A stretch of 64,000 nt of DNA from Roseimicrobium sp. ORNL1 (GCF_011044495.1 NZ_CP049143.1:7750001-7814000), one strand, 5' to 3'. Shown: positions 42,795 to 51,900, counted from the stretch's first letter. Notes: a model not told the origin generated them from the sequence alone. Program-made: numbers and translations.

Positions 42795-43640
42795 TTACGA
42801 GCGCGGAAAGTCCTTCTCATAGCGCTTCACCAGCGCATCGATATCATTGGCCATGAGGTAGATTTTTCCTCGCACCTTCTTGGTTTCCCCGGGCTTCACT
42901 TCGCCGATGCGGAAGTCGCTGTGCAGGCACTTCGCGACGCCCTGGAAGAGCTCCTGATATGGCTCGAAGGCCATGGCGTAGATCCACTTTCCATCCTGGC
43001 TGAAGCAGCCGATCAATCCATTGCTGGGCACGAGGGTGCTCAGCGGGCGCGGGTTCACGTCGGTACGCGGGACATCCTTCGGGCACCACACCTGTCCGGG
43101 GATGTAGCGCGCCTTCGTGGCCCAGGGCTGGGTGGGCATGCGGCTCAGTTTGCCTTCGAGGAAGATGAAGCTGTTCGAGAGCTTGATGTCCACGCACTTC
43201 GGATCTGCGGTTTCAGCGCCGGCGAAGTCACCCAGCCGCACGCACGGTTGCGCCCAGTGTGCTTCGTTGGGTTTGTCGGTGGGATTGTGCACAGTGAGAT
43301 CAAAAGTGATCTCGTCATCACCTGCCGTGATGTGGTGGTCCACCACGAGGCCATCCTTCACGTGGCAGCGCAGTTTCATCTGCTTGCCATCGGCGCTGGT
43401 GGAGAGATGCTCGGTGGTATGCCCCACGTAGGTGTGCTTCATCCAGTCGGCATCCGTGGATCCAGCGCGACAGTAGGCTTCGAGGTAATTGATGCGTATC
43501 TCGCCTTTCGGCAGATGGGCACCCTTGATGACCAGCCAGTTCTGTTCCCGGGCGAGGGTGAGCGTGGGTTTCTCCTGCGCCTGGGCGAAGGTGACGGCGC
43601 AAGCGAAGACGGCGAAGCAGAGTGAGGTGCGGAATCTCAT
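42795..43640 (-). CDS. Secreted protein of unknown function
   Basis: 281 residues from the ATG at 43640. Signal peptide MRFRTSLCFAVFACAVTFAQ ends near AQA. The mature protein has HPDT-like beta segments and several Cys (CRAGSTDADW, CVRLGDF, CVDIK). No catalytic motif recognised. An alternative ATG at 43688 would bury the signal. Confidence 0.7.
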   Translation of the reverse strand: MRFRTSLCFAVFACAVTFAQAQEKPTLTLAREQNWLVIKGAHLPKGEIRINYLEAYCRAGSTDADWMKHTYVGHTTEHLSTSADGKQMKLRCHVKDGLVVDHHITAGDDEITFDLTVHNPTDKPNEAHWAQPCVRLGDFAGAETADPKCVDIKLSNSFIFLEGKLSRMPTQPWATKARYIPGQVWCPKDVPRTDVNPRPLSTLVPSNGLIGCFSQDGKWIYAMAFEPYQELFQGVAKCLHSDFRIGEVKPGETKKVRGKIYLMANDIDALVKRYEKDFPRS

Positions 43641-43728
43641 GGCGCGGAAACGTGCGTGTGTCCCCGGATCAAAGCCGGAAGTCCGCACGCTCTTTCACCA
43701 CAAACCAAGAACGAAGAACCAGGAACCC

Positions 43729-44169
43729 TCACACAACCAAATGATATTCCAGCGCCCACTCCCGCATGTAGCGCACGTGATCCGGAAGGATCCGATAAAG
43801 CATGAATACCGGATTGTCCGGTGAGCCGAGGTACGCGCGCAGGAGGGCATTCTCCTGCCAGATGTCCTCAATCAAGGCGCGATCCGTCACCACTTCGGCG
43901 CGCCCGGTGATGCGCACTTGGTTGTGATCCGGGTCGAGGTAGCACAGCTCCACTTTGGGGTTCGCAGCGATCTCGCCCGTCTTGTGGTAGTTGCGCAGGT
44001 TCGCCACATAGACGGTGAAGCCATCGGTCCGCACGGGCGATACCGGACGCACCCGCGCTTGATCCCCATCCATGCTGGCGAGCATGGGAAACTTGGCGGC
44101 ACGCATGGTCGCCGCGGCGAGGGCGGGCAGTTCGGCAGGTTCGATGGGCTTGGGAACGGGCGCGGGCAT
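43729..44169 (-). CDS. Pyridoxamine 5'-phosphate oxidase-like flavoprotein
   Basis: 146 residues. The split-barrel pattern fits: PMLASMDGDQARVRPVSPVR, then FTVYVANLRNYHKTGEIAAN, then VELCYLDPDHNQVRITGRAE. This is one of the small single-domain PNPOx relatives that bind FMN or a related cofactor. True PNP oxidase activity is unlikely without the missing C-terminal part. Confidence 0.8.
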   Translation of the reverse strand: MPAPVPKPIEPAELPALAAATMRAAKFPMLASMDGDQARVRPVSPVRTDGFTVYVANLRNYHKTGEIAANPKVELCYLDPDHNQVRITGRAEVVTDRALIEDIWQENALLRAYLGSPDNPVFMLYRILPDHVRYMREWALEYHLVV

Positions 44170-44234
44170 GGGTGTGAGGATAGAGTCAAGAGGTCAACGG
44201 GCCATGGTCAACCGTTTTGCAGGGGATGATGCGC

Positions 44235-44269
44235 GGAAACGGGGGCAGGAATGCCCCCGATCCTTGGAG
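44235..44269 (-). repeat. Single REPIN-like hairpin unit
   Basis: Read on the minus strand: AAGGATC box, then CGGGGGCA/TGCCCCCG with loop TTCC. It matches element C (16047-16077) except that the closing T-A pair has become C-G, a compensated change. Confidence 0.75.
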
Positions 44270-44305
44270 AGGCCGTCTGCAAATTTTCAAACCCGCAGAG
44301 CCACT

Positions 44306-44325
44306 ACATCACATCACATCACATC
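44306..44325 (+). repeat. ACATC simple repeat (4 copies)
   Basis: Four exact copies of ACATC spanning the stop codon of the hydroxyacid dehydrogenase gene (stop 44319-44321, read on the minus strand). Confidence 0.85.
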
Positions 44326-45311
44326 ACCCGGCTCAGAAGGTCGTCGCCTTTCAGGTAGCGCGCGAAGTTCTCCAGGAAATGCTCCACCATGTCTTTCATG
44401 TCATCCTTCTGTCCGCCGCCGATGTGGGGTGTGATGAAGCAGTTCTTCAGTGAGAGGAGGGCGTGGCCCGTGGGGAGGGGCTCGGGTTCTGTCACATCGA
44501 GCCAGGCGGCACTGAGTGGTCCGTCCTGCAGGGCCTTCGCGAGCGCATCCTGATCCACCGTGGTGCCGCGGCCGATGTTGTAAAACGTGGCACCGTGCTT
44601 CATGACGGAAAATTCCTTCGTGGAAAAGAAGCTGCGGGTGCTCTCGCTGTCCGGAAGGATGTTGATCACGTGATCGGCGGTGGCGAGGGCGGGATAGATT
44701 TGATCCGGGGTGAGGACATTCACGCTCTCGGTGCCGCGAGGCTCGCGGCGGACGGCGCGCACCCGCATGGCAAAGGGGGCGAGCATGCCCACCAATTTCT
44801 CCGCGATGGAGCCGTAGCCCACGATCAAGACCGTTTGCCCGCGCAGGAGGCGGCAGCTCGCGCGGAGCTGGTACCACGTGTCCGTGCCGCTGGGAGTGGA
44901 GGTGACAAGGGCACGGGGGAGCTGGCGGGCCTGGGCCAGCATGAAGGCGAGCAGGTGCTCCGCGCAGGCCTGATCATACACCGGTGAGCTGTTCGTCACC
45001 ACTACCTTGCTGTCCGCGACGGCTGTGCGGAATTCAGGGGTATCATACCGGGTGATGCTCGCGGTGCTCACCTGCAGCCAGCGCAGGTTTTTGGCGCCCA
45101 GTACTCCTGCGACCGCCGGCTGGCCGAGCGCGATGTGCGCCTCTGCGAGCTGGGAGTCCAACGGCGCACCCCCCAGCACCGAAGTGCCACCTGCCGCAGC
45201 TACCAGCAACCGGTGTGGCTCGATGCCGGTACGCAGCCGCTCCATCAACGCGGGCTCGACTTGGATGTCCGTGAAAACGTTCAGCGTGGCGGGCAGATCG
45301 GGAGGAGACAT
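44319..45311 (-). CDS. D-isomer-specific 2-hydroxyacid dehydrogenase
   Basis: 330 residues. NAD-binding loop GYGSIAEKLVG replaces the usual GxGxxG motif with a variant (G-Y-G-S-I-A). Catalytic-domain signs include IGRGTTVDQDALAKAL and ITPHIGGG with the active-site His and Glu partner region (DVTEPEPLP). Enzymes of this group oxidise or reduce 2-hydroxy acids; the substrate is not clear. The C-terminus ends inside an ACATC repeat. Confidence 0.88.
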   Translation of the reverse strand: MSPPDLPATLNVFTDIQVEPALMERLRTGIEPHRLLVAAAGGTSVLGGAPLDSQLAEAHIALGQPAVAGVLGAKNLRWLQVSTASITRYDTPEFRTAVADSKVVVTNSSPVYDQACAEHLLAFMLAQARQLPRALVTSTPSGTDTWYQLRASCRLLRGQTVLIVGYGSIAEKLVGMLAPFAMRVRAVRREPRGTESVNVLTPDQIYPALATADHVINILPDSESTRSFFSTKEFSVMKHGATFYNIGRGTTVDQDALAKALQDGPLSAAWLDVTEPEPLPTGHALLSLKNCFITPHIGGGQKDDMKDMVEHFLENFARYLKGDDLLSRVM

Positions 45312-45388
45312 TGGAGGGGATACTTCCGAAATCGAAGGGCGGACTCAGGGTGGGCGCATCTTCCTGCACGACGTCACATAAAAACTAC

Positions 45389-45426
45389 CAACAAAAACGC
45401 CGCACCTGCTTGGGACAGGCGCGGCG
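45389..45426 (-). terminator. Rho-independent terminator
   Basis: On the minus strand: CGCCGCGCCTG / CAGGTGCGGCG followed by TTTTTGTT. It ends the EF-hand gene at 45466-45750. Confidence 0.9.
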
Positions 45427-45465
45427 GTCGAGGACGGGAAAATTTCCCGTCGTCGGTCAGAAGGC

Positions 45466-45750
45466 TTACTTGTCCTTCTTGGGGCCAGCGGCGGTGAACT
45501 CTTCCTTGGACACGGAACCGTCCTTGTCCTTGTCCTTGTTGGCGAATTGCTTCTCAGCCTTGGCGGCGTCCTTGGCATTGGCGGTGAACTCTTCCTTGGA
45601 GAGCTTGCCGTTGCCGTCCTTGTCCTTCTTGGCGAAGGCAGCGGCCGGGTCGACCTTGGGCTTGGCGCCTTCGGCGGGCTTCTTCTCGTCAGCGGCGAAG
45701 GAAACGGAGGCGGTCACGATAAGCGCGAAAAGAACTGCAGTGATTTTCAT
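45466..45750 (-). CDS. Secreted EF-hand protein
   Basis: 94 residues, ATG at 45750. Signal MKITAVLFALIVTASVSFAA. Two EF-hand loops (KKDKDGNGKLSKEEF, then NKDKDKDGSVSKEEF), each with the Asp/Asn ligands and final Glu. Probably binds calcium outside the cell. Paralogue of 46005-46376, about 250 bp upstream on the same strand. Confidence 0.88.
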   Translation of the reverse strand: MKITAVLFALIVTASVSFAADEKKPAEGAKPKVDPAAAFAKKDKDGNGKLSKEEFTANAKDAAKAEKQFANKDKDKDGSVSKEEFTAAGPKKDK

Positions 45751-45920
45751 ATTCTGATTTCTGATGATGTTTTGATTTGGATTGTCACGCACCGTCACGC
45801 GAAACGCTCAGCGCGGACGGGGGTAACGCTGAGTCTTGCATGACATTGCAGGATTTTTTTATATCGCACTGGGCGGGCAGGTTTTCCGGGGAATTTCACG
45901 GAAATCTTCGGAGCGGGTGG

Positions 45921-45960
45921 GAAATGAAAAGCCCCTGCCCGGCAGACCGGGACAGGGGCC
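45921..45960 (-). terminator. Rho-independent terminator
   Basis: On the minus strand: GCCCCTGTCCCGG / CCGGGCAGGGGC with TTTT following. It ends the EF-hand gene at 46005-46376. Confidence 0.88.
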
Positions 45961-46004
45961 ATGACTACAGCTCCGTACTGACTGATTGGCTGAAAAAGCG
46001 GGGC

Positions 46005-46376
46005 TCAGGGCTTCTTGTCGCCTGCGCCTTCTTTCTTGGCGGCGCCGTCACCCTCGGGCTTCTTGCCACCGCGGTCTCCGCCGCGGCCGCCTTCAGGTTT
46101 GGCGGTGAACTCTTCCTTGCTCAGCTTGCCGTCCTTGTCCTTGTCACGGGCGGTGAAGGACTTCTCAGCGCGCTCAGCATTCTCCTTGGCGCGGGGGGAG
46201 GCCAGATACTCTTCCTTGCTGATGGCGCCGTCACTGTTGGCGTCGAGCTTCTTGAAGAGCTCTTCCGGATTCGGGCGGGCGCCGCCTTCCGCGGGTTTAC
46301 GGGGCTTGTCGCCGTCAGCGGCGAAGGTGAGGGAGGCGCTCAGGAGCAGGGCTCCAAGGGTCAGGATGATCTTCAT
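46005..46376 (-). CDS. Secreted EF-hand protein
   Basis: 123 residues. Signal MKIILTLGALLLSASLTFAA. Two EF-hand loops (KLDANSDGAISKEEY and ARDKDKDGKLSKEEF). A Gly/Lys-rich tail ends it. Same plan as the neighbouring EF-hand gene but with a longer tail; each has its own terminator. Confidence 0.88.
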   Translation of the reverse strand: MKIILTLGALLLSASLTFAADGDKPRKPAEGGARPNPEELFKKLDANSDGAISKEEYLASPRAKENAERAEKSFTARDKDKDGKLSKEEFTAKPEGGRGGDRGGKKPEGDGAAKKEGAGDKKP

Positions 46377-46656
46377 CGTCGTGGATGGTTTGGCTGTGGT
46401 TTGATAAGGCGCCGCCGCCGGTTGCGGTTGCCCGCGGGCATGGGGCGCGTCTGTGCTTCAACCGCCGATGGTGCCCCGGGTTGCACGAATTTTTTTGGCG
46501 TGGCCGCAGAGAGACGCTTCCCGCACTAAAAAATTGCCCAGGTACGGGCCATGGCGACATAGATGCGGACCCTGGCTTCCCGGGTAAATGTGCGTCGCTG
46601 TTTGATATTTCACGCAGGGTTCACCAACTCTTCAATGACGTGTGAAAAGTGCCCCT
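46377..46656. other. Intergenic region between divergent genes
   Basis: 280 bp between the EF-hand and NUDIX genes, which read in opposite directions. It must carry both promoters; no convincing boxes or other structure is seen. Confidence 0.4.
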
Positions 46657-47259
46657 ATGAAAACCCTCCTCGATTTCTCACGTGAACTTGCCGCGATTGG
46701 GCAGGCTGGCCTCACCTATTCAAAAGACCCCTTCGATAAGGAGCGCTTTGCGAGGCTGCGTGAGATGGCCAGCGAGCTGCTGCAAGCTCCGGAGCAGATT
46801 CCGGCATTTCGCTGGCCGGATGAGAAGGGCTATTCCACGCCGAAGGTCGATGTGCGAGGAGCCATTTTTTGTGGTGACCAGGTGCTCTTGATCAAAGAAA
46901 CCGCGTCGGGCCAGTGGACGCTGCCGGGAGGCTGGGCAGATGTGAACCACAGCCCGAAGGAGAACGTGGAGCGCGAGTGCAAGGAAGAAACTGGCTACGA
47001 CGTGACCGCCACCGCCATCACCTCCGTCATCGATCGCGAACGGGCGGGCTATCCATCGAACGCGTACACGACCTACAAAATTTTCTTCCTCTGCGAGATT
47101 GTCGGCGGCGCTCCCCAATTGAACATCGAGAGCAGTGGAATTGAGTTCTTCCCACTTAGGGCGCTGCCCGAGTTGGATACCCACCGGACGAGTCGGGAAG
47201 ACATTGAGCACGCCTACACGTTTTATCAGAACGGTCGGGGAACGGTGCACTTCAACTGA
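46657..47259 (+). CDS. NUDIX hydrolase
   Basis: 200 residues from the ATG at 46657 (an earlier GTG at 46642 is possible). The Nudix box reads GGWADVNHSPKENVERECKE, then ETGY. The REUxEExGU part is intact, but the first Glu (G-x5-E) is His. An N-terminal helical domain of about 60 residues precedes it, as in ADP-ribose-type enzymes (Nudix_N_2). The substrate is probably a nucleotide sugar or ADP-ribose; activity with the His change is open. Confidence 0.85.
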   Translation: MKTLLDFSRELAAIGQAGLTYSKDPFDKERFARLREMASELLQAPEQIPAFRWPDEKGYSTPKVDVRGAIFCGDQVLLIKETASGQWTLPGGWADVNHSPKENVERECKEETGYDVTATAITSVIDRERAGYPSNAYTTYKIFFLCEIVGGAPQLNIESSGIEFFPLRALPELDTHRTSREDIEHAYTFYQNGRGTVHFN

Positions 47260-47292
47260 TCGCCCTTCCGACGCATAAGCCCGGCAACGAAA

Positions 47293-47320
47293 GAGGCCTT
47301 GGAGTGTGGTCCAAGGCCTC
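47293..47320 (-). terminator. Probable terminator hairpin
   Basis: 11-bp stem GAGGCCTTGGA/TCCAAGGCCTC. On the minus strand it is followed by TTTCGTT and lies about 45 bp past the PIN-PhoH stop. Weak T-run, so confidence is moderate. Confidence 0.6.
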
Positions 47321-47366
47321 CAGCAAGGCGCCTCGATGATCCCTTTCGAGGGCGATGACGATTCTA

Positions 47367-49142
47367 TTACAACAACCGCGCCCCAGCCTCGGCCAGCGGG
47401 CTGCGTTCACCCTTGCTCAGGGGCACGTGGGCCGCGAAGGGCTGGCCACGCAGGCGCTGGCGGGTGTATACGAGGCCGTTGCTGCGGCTGTCGACATAGG
47501 GATTGTCGATCTGGGCAGGGTCGCCGATGAGCACCAGCTTGCTGCCACGGCTCATGCGGGTGACGACGGTCTTGGCCTCGAGCGGGGTGAGTTGCTGGGC
47601 TTCATCCAGGATAAAGAAGCGGTCCGGGATGCTGCGTCCGCGGATGTAGCAGAGCGCCTCGATCTCCACCATGCCGGCCTGAATCAGCGGGTCATAGGGA
47701 GCGGAGGCTCCACCTGCTACTGAAGCCATGGGCGGCGGGTTGGGATTGCCGTGGCGGGCTGCCTTCTTCTTGCTGAAGGTGGGGTTCGCCGAGGGCCGCG
47801 TGAGCAGATCCAGGGCGTCGTACACCGGCTGGAGCCAGGGGCGCATCTTTTCCTGCAGGCTGCCGGGGAGGAAGCCAATGCCCTGACCCATGGCCACAAT
47901 CGGACGGCTCACGGTGATGCCGGTGTAGGCATTGCCCAACACCTGCGAGAGGCCCGCCGCACACGCGAGGAGCGTCTTGCCCGTGCCCGCCTGACCGAAG
48001 CAGGTGACCAGGGAGATTTCCGGATTCATCAAGGCATCGAGGAAGCACGCCTGGCCCAGGTTCATGGGCTTGATGGTGCGTCCCTGCATGATGCGCATGC
48101 TCTCCGGCACCAGCAGGCGTGTGAAGCCCTGGGGTCCGATATAGCGCGCAGGCATGGACTGTTTTTCACCGGCCATGAGCAACACGTACTCATTGAGCGC
48201 AAGCCCTGCGGTGCGTGCCGGTGGGAATTCCAGTATCCCACTGCTGGCGAAACGCTGCAGCTCATGCGGGGTCACTTCTATGCGAACGATGTCGTGGTGC
48301 GTGGCATCGCGGGCCTCCACCTTGTCATGCAGGTAGTCCTCACAGATCACGCCCGTGGCGCGGGCCTTGAGCTGCATGTTCAGATCCTTCGTGACGAGGA
48401 TGACTGGCTCTGGCGTGCGCTCGGCCATCCACAGGGCACACGCGAGGATGCGGTGATCCGGTTTCTCCAGGTCATGGAAAATGCGCTGGAAGCGCTGCAC
48501 TGCCAGGGAGCACTTCGCCTCCTCGGTATCGAACACGATGAGGCGCACGCGTCCACCGCCGGCGGTGGGCACACCTTCCATCACGTTGATCTCGGGCTGT
48601 GCGAAGAACTTCGAGAGTGTGCGGTGCACCTCACGGGCATTCGCGCCGCGCTCGCTGGGTTCGCCTTTGAAGCGATCCAGTTCACCGAGGACCTCCACGG
48701 GAATGCACACATCGTTTTCCTCGAAGCGATGCAGACACGCGGGATCATGCAGCAGGACATTCGTATCCAGCACGAAGGTTTTCACCTGCGTGGGTTTGGC
48801 AGTGCCGTTCCGGCCCTGGGTTCCTCTTCGTCGTCTCAGGCCGACCTTGGGGGAACCATTGCCATTGGATTGCTCGGGGAAGAGATCGAGCCCATTACCA
48901 TTTCCGTTCCGCTGCCGGGTTTCTTCTTCTGAGAAAAGGGACACATCGGCAGGAGAGGCGGCTTCATGGAGCATGGAGGTGCGGGTGTGGGTTTGGTTGC
49001 TGGTTGATTGCGACTTCCTCAGCTTCAGCCTTGATGCTGAGAGTATTCCACCATCGGGAGACGACTTGCGTCCTCGGGTGGTTTGTGGAGTGCGGATGAG
49101 ACGGGCATCCGAGTTCTTTAAGTTGCCCGAAGTATTCTTCAT
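47367..49142 (-). CDS. PIN-PhoH fusion protein (ribonuclease plus ATPase)
   Basis: About 591 residues from ATG 49142 (an alternative is 48974: MLHEAASPAD). A PIN nuclease domain at about 120-265 starts FVLDTNVLLHDP with the first acidic residue. A PhoH ATPase follows: Walker A GQAGTGKTLL near 387, then ILDEAQQLTPLEAK and RMSRGSKLVLIGDP. PhoH2-type proteins use ATP to unwind and cut RNA. The N-terminus is a basic, Asn/Gly-rich linker. Confidence 0.88.
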   Translation of the reverse strand: MKNTSGNLKNSDARLIRTPQTTRGRKSSPDGGILSASRLKLRKSQSTSNQTHTRTSMLHEAASPADVSLFSEEETRQRNGNGNGLDLFPEQSNGNGSPKVGLRRRRGTQGRNGTAKPTQVKTFVLDTNVLLHDPACLHRFEENDVCIPVEVLGELDRFKGEPSERGANAREVHRTLSKFFAQPEINVMEGVPTAGGGRVRLIVFDTEEAKCSLAVQRFQRIFHDLEKPDHRILACALWMAERTPEPVILVTKDLNMQLKARATGVICEDYLHDKVEARDATHHDIVRIEVTPHELQRFASSGILEFPPARTAGLALNEYVLLMAGEKQSMPARYIGPQGFTRLLVPESMRIMQGRTIKPMNLGQACFLDALMNPEISLVTCFGQAGTGKTLLACAAGLSQVLGNAYTGITVSRPIVAMGQGIGFLPGSLQEKMRPWLQPVYDALDLLTRPSANPTFSKKKAARHGNPNPPPMASVAGGASAPYDPLIQAGMVEIEALCYIRGRSIPDRFFILDEAQQLTPLEAKTVVTRMSRGSKLVLIGDPAQIDNPYVDSRSNGLVYTRQRLRGQPFAAHVPLSKGERSPLAEAGARLL

Positions 49143-49396
49143 CACTGGCTGATCTAGCAAGCACAAAAGATCGGAATCTCTGAAAAACAGGGTTCCGGGG
49201 AGTGACAAGTTTGTTGCATGCGTAAAGCATGCCAGCAGACGTGGGCATTACGGAAAGGTGAAGGAATTGGACTTCACAGGCGGTTCGCAGCCGGTGTTGG
49301 AGTTGTCATAAGGAGGAGCACAATGAAGACAGCCATGGGAGGCGGGACATTTGCTTGCCCGCCCAGTGTTCCCCGCCACATTGATCACCCTTCCTC

Positions 49397-50245
49397 ATGC
49401 TCTTTCGCCATTCCAAAGCCGACCTCTTCGTTCCTGATCAAGGCGACCCTGCCCAAGCCTTCTCCCGGGTCACCCACTTGGGCATTGTCAGCCACCAGGA
49501 TGACCTGGAAATCGCCGCATACCACGGCATCACGGAGTGCTTCCGTCGCGATGACAAATGGTTCGGCGGTGTGGTGGTGACGAATGGCGCCGGCAGTCCG
49601 CGCAAGGGCCCCTATGCTGAGTACACGGATGAAGGCATGCAGGAAGTGCGCAAGCAGGAGCAGCGCAAGGCGGCCTTCGTAGGTGAGTACAGCGTGATGG
49701 TGCAGCTGGGCTATCCCAGTGAAGAAGTGAAGCACTCGCGCCGCGAAGATGTGAGCGCGGATATCTTGAGCATCCTGAAAATGACGCAGCCGCAGTTTGT
49801 ATATCTGCACAATCCAGCGGATCGCCATGATACGCACGTGGCTACTTTCCTGCGCTGCCTGGAAGCGCTCCGCGCCCTGCCGAAGGAAGCGCGTCCGCAG
49901 AAGGTGTTCGGCTGCGAGGTGTGGCGCAAGCTGGACTGGCTGCTCGCGGATGACAAGGTGATGCTGTGGGTGGATCAGTTCCCGCACCTCATCAGCGCAT
50001 TGATCGCTGTGTTCGATTCACAAATCAGTGGAGGCAAACGCTACGACCTCGCCGAGGAAGGCCTGCGTCGCGCGAATGCCACCTACTTCGACTCGCACAC
50101 CACGGACGATACCAGTTCCCTCACCTTCGCGATGGATCTCACGCCGTTGATTCAGGATGACAAGCTGGACCCGGAGGAGTTTGCACTGGGTTTTGTGGAT
50201 CGCCTGAAGGAGGACGTGCGCGCGAGGATCCGGAAGTTCCAATAG
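49397..50245 (+). CDS. PIG-L/LmbE-family deacetylase
   Basis: 282 residues. Zinc motif SHQDDLE (a variant of AHPDDxE) near residue 32 and a second ligand area HNPADRHDTHV near 138. The family removes N-acetyl groups from GlcNAc-linked substrates. No signal peptide, so the substrate is probably cytoplasmic or a precursor. A 24-bp gap leads to the next gene. Confidence 0.85.
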   Translation: MLFRHSKADLFVPDQGDPAQAFSRVTHLGIVSHQDDLEIAAYHGITECFRRDDKWFGGVVVTNGAGSPRKGPYAEYTDEGMQEVRKQEQRKAAFVGEYSVMVQLGYPSEEVKHSRREDVSADILSILKMTQPQFVYLHNPADRHDTHVATFLRCLEALRALPKEARPQKVFGCEVWRKLDWLLADDKVMLWVDQFPHLISALIAVFDSQISGGKRYDLAEEGLRRANATYFDSHTTDDTSSLTFAMDLTPLIQDDKLDPEEFALGFVDRLKEDVRARIRKFQ

Positions 50246-50268
50246 CAGAAAGGAGGGATGTTCCTGCC

Positions 50269-50793
50269 GTGGCCAAGTACACGGGTCCAGGTGAGCGTTT
50301 GCAGGCTGCCAAGGTCCTCACGGATCAGGCGGAGTTGCGTGAGCTGGCGTTGTATCAGTTCAGTTACGTGAAGGCCGCAGTCGCCGGGAACGGGCATTCC
50401 ACGCCGAGTATCCTGATGCTCCTGGTGGAGGATATGTTCCAGCCGCTGAGAGATGAAGATTATCAGGTAGCCAGTGTCATCATGGGCAGAGCGGACCTGA
50501 CGCTTGAAGTCGCTGTAGCATTTTGTACGGCACTGGAGCCGAACCTGCAACGGATTGAACCCCGTGACTATGAGCCACGGGACTGCTGGAAACATCTTGT
50601 GGGCAATGCGCGGGTGCCGATTCAGTGCTTCGAGTCATTACTTTCTTCTGACGCATGTCCGCGTCATTTGCGACGCCTTGCTGTTGCCAGTACGAGGAGA
50701 AGGGATGTGCTGGAGAAGCTGGTGTGTGATCCCTGCGGCAGTGTGTCCACGCGAGCGAAAAGAAAGCTTCAAGCGGACATCCCGCAGGGGTAG
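50269..50793 (+). CDS. HEAT-like repeat protein, small
   Basis: 174 residues starting at GTG 50269. It is helical throughout, with repeats rich in Leu, Ala and Arg (RLQAAKVLTDQAELRELALY). A HEAT-like or leucine-rich-variant fold is likely. The function is unknown; it may bind a partner protein. Confidence 0.6.
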   Translation: MAKYTGPGERLQAAKVLTDQAELRELALYQFSYVKAAVAGNGHSTPSILMLLVEDMFQPLRDEDYQVASVIMGRADLTLEVAVAFCTALEPNLQRIEPRDYEPRDCWKHLVGNARVPIQCFESLLSSDACPRHLRRLAVASTRRRDVLEKLVCDPCGSVSTRAKRKLQADIPQG

Positions 50794-50873
50794 CTTTCAA
50801 GAAGCCCAATATCCTGTGCGAGGCGCGTGAAAGGGCGCTTGTCCCGTCCCGGTTTTCCGATAGCCTCAACCGC

Positions 50874-51401
50874 GTGTCATCACTCACCTACACCGTGCGC
50901 ATCCCCGGCCAGCAGGCGCCGGCGCAGATGGAGTTTGCCAGGCTGAAGAACGCTTATGCAGATGGCAATATTCCGGGCACGGCGATGGTGACGCTGGAAC
51001 ATCAGGACTTCTGGTATCCGCTGGGGGAGCTCATGGGCGATGCACCCACGAAACCACTGCTTTTCCCCTGTGGCGCGTGCAAGCAGATGGTGAAGTCGCG
51101 TTGGATCGATCGCGGCAACCCGGTGAAGTGCCCGAAATGCAACGGCGCACTCACGGTGCCGAATCCGGATGCCACGAAAGCCCAGATCGTCGTGGATCAA
51201 AAGCAGTCACGCGCCACCCCGTTTGTGTGGCTGGGGGTGCTCATGATTGTAGTTGGCATCGCCACCACAGCGTTTTCGTATTTTCAGGCCCGCTCGGAAG
51301 GCGGCGCTTATGGCATCTGGTACGGCGTGGTGCTTGCTGGGTTGGCCTTGGTGATGGATCACTGGTTTGATTTCAGGGGCAAGCGTCGCAAAGGGAAATA
51401 G
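50874..51401 (+). CDS. GYF_2-like, zinc-ribbon membrane protein
   Basis: 175 residues starting at GTG 50874. An N-terminal GYF_2-like domain (FARLKNAYADGNIPGTAMVT, ending W-x-PL-x-EL) is followed by a zinc ribbon with CGAC and CPKC, then two transmembrane helices (FVWLGVLMIVVGIATTAFSY; GIWYGVVLAGLALVMDHW). Such proteins are common in Verrucomicrobiota; the role is unknown. Confidence 0.72.
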   Translation: MSSLTYTVRIPGQQAPAQMEFARLKNAYADGNIPGTAMVTLEHQDFWYPLGELMGDAPTKPLLFPCGACKQMVKSRWIDRGNPVKCPKCNGALTVPNPDATKAQIVVDQKQSRATPFVWLGVLMIVVGIATTAFSYFQARSEGGAYGIWYGVVLAGLALVMDHWFDFRGKRRKGK

Positions 51402-51474
51402 CGATGGGATGCCCAAGCGTCATCAGGAGCGACATTCGAACAAAGGAGCTGGAATGCAGTCCCAACGATGCAGC

Positions 51475-51900
51475 ATGAAACGTGTGTTTGCGATTTTCAC
51501 CCTGGTAGTCTTGTGGCCGATGGTGCTCCGCGCCGATGAGCCGAAGAGCGGCGGCTATGAAGCCTACGAGGCCTATACCACCCTGATGAGCACCAGAACG
51601 TTCGCGATCGGTGGCGTGGGCTTCGCGGGCACGACGTCTGAGCCGGAGCTTGCACTCCGCGAAGTGCTGAAACAACCCGACGCCGTGGCCACCTGTCAGA
51701 AACTGGTGGCCAATGCCACGGTCGAGGGACAAATGTATGGATTGCTGGGCCTGAAACTCAGCAATGACAAGACGTTTGCCCAGGCGCTGACCAAGTACAA
51801 AAACTCGAAAGCGGCAATCAAGGTGATGAGCGGCTGCATTCTGGGAACAGAGAAGGTGGGAGAGGTGGCGGAGAGGATTGAGAAGGGCTCGTACAAGTAG
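51475..51900 (+). CDS. Small secreted protein
   Basis: About 141 residues from the ATG at 51475. Signal MKRVFAIFTLVVLWPMVLRA. The mature part is helical (ALREVLKQPDAVATCQKLVA). An earlier ATG at 51367 lies inside the previous gene and is unlikely. Not recognised. Confidence 0.7.
   Translation: MKRVFAIFTLVVLWPMVLRADEPKSGGYEAYEAYTTLMSTRTFAIGGVGFAGTTSEPELALREVLKQPDAVATCQKLVANATVEGQMYGLLGLKLSNDKTFAQALTKYKNSKAAIKVMSGCILGTEKVGEVAERIEKGSYK

Noticed and set aside
44235-44325. A CRISPR-like array from short repeats
   Set aside because: The ACATC repeats are too short and have no spacers; the hairpin unit is single.
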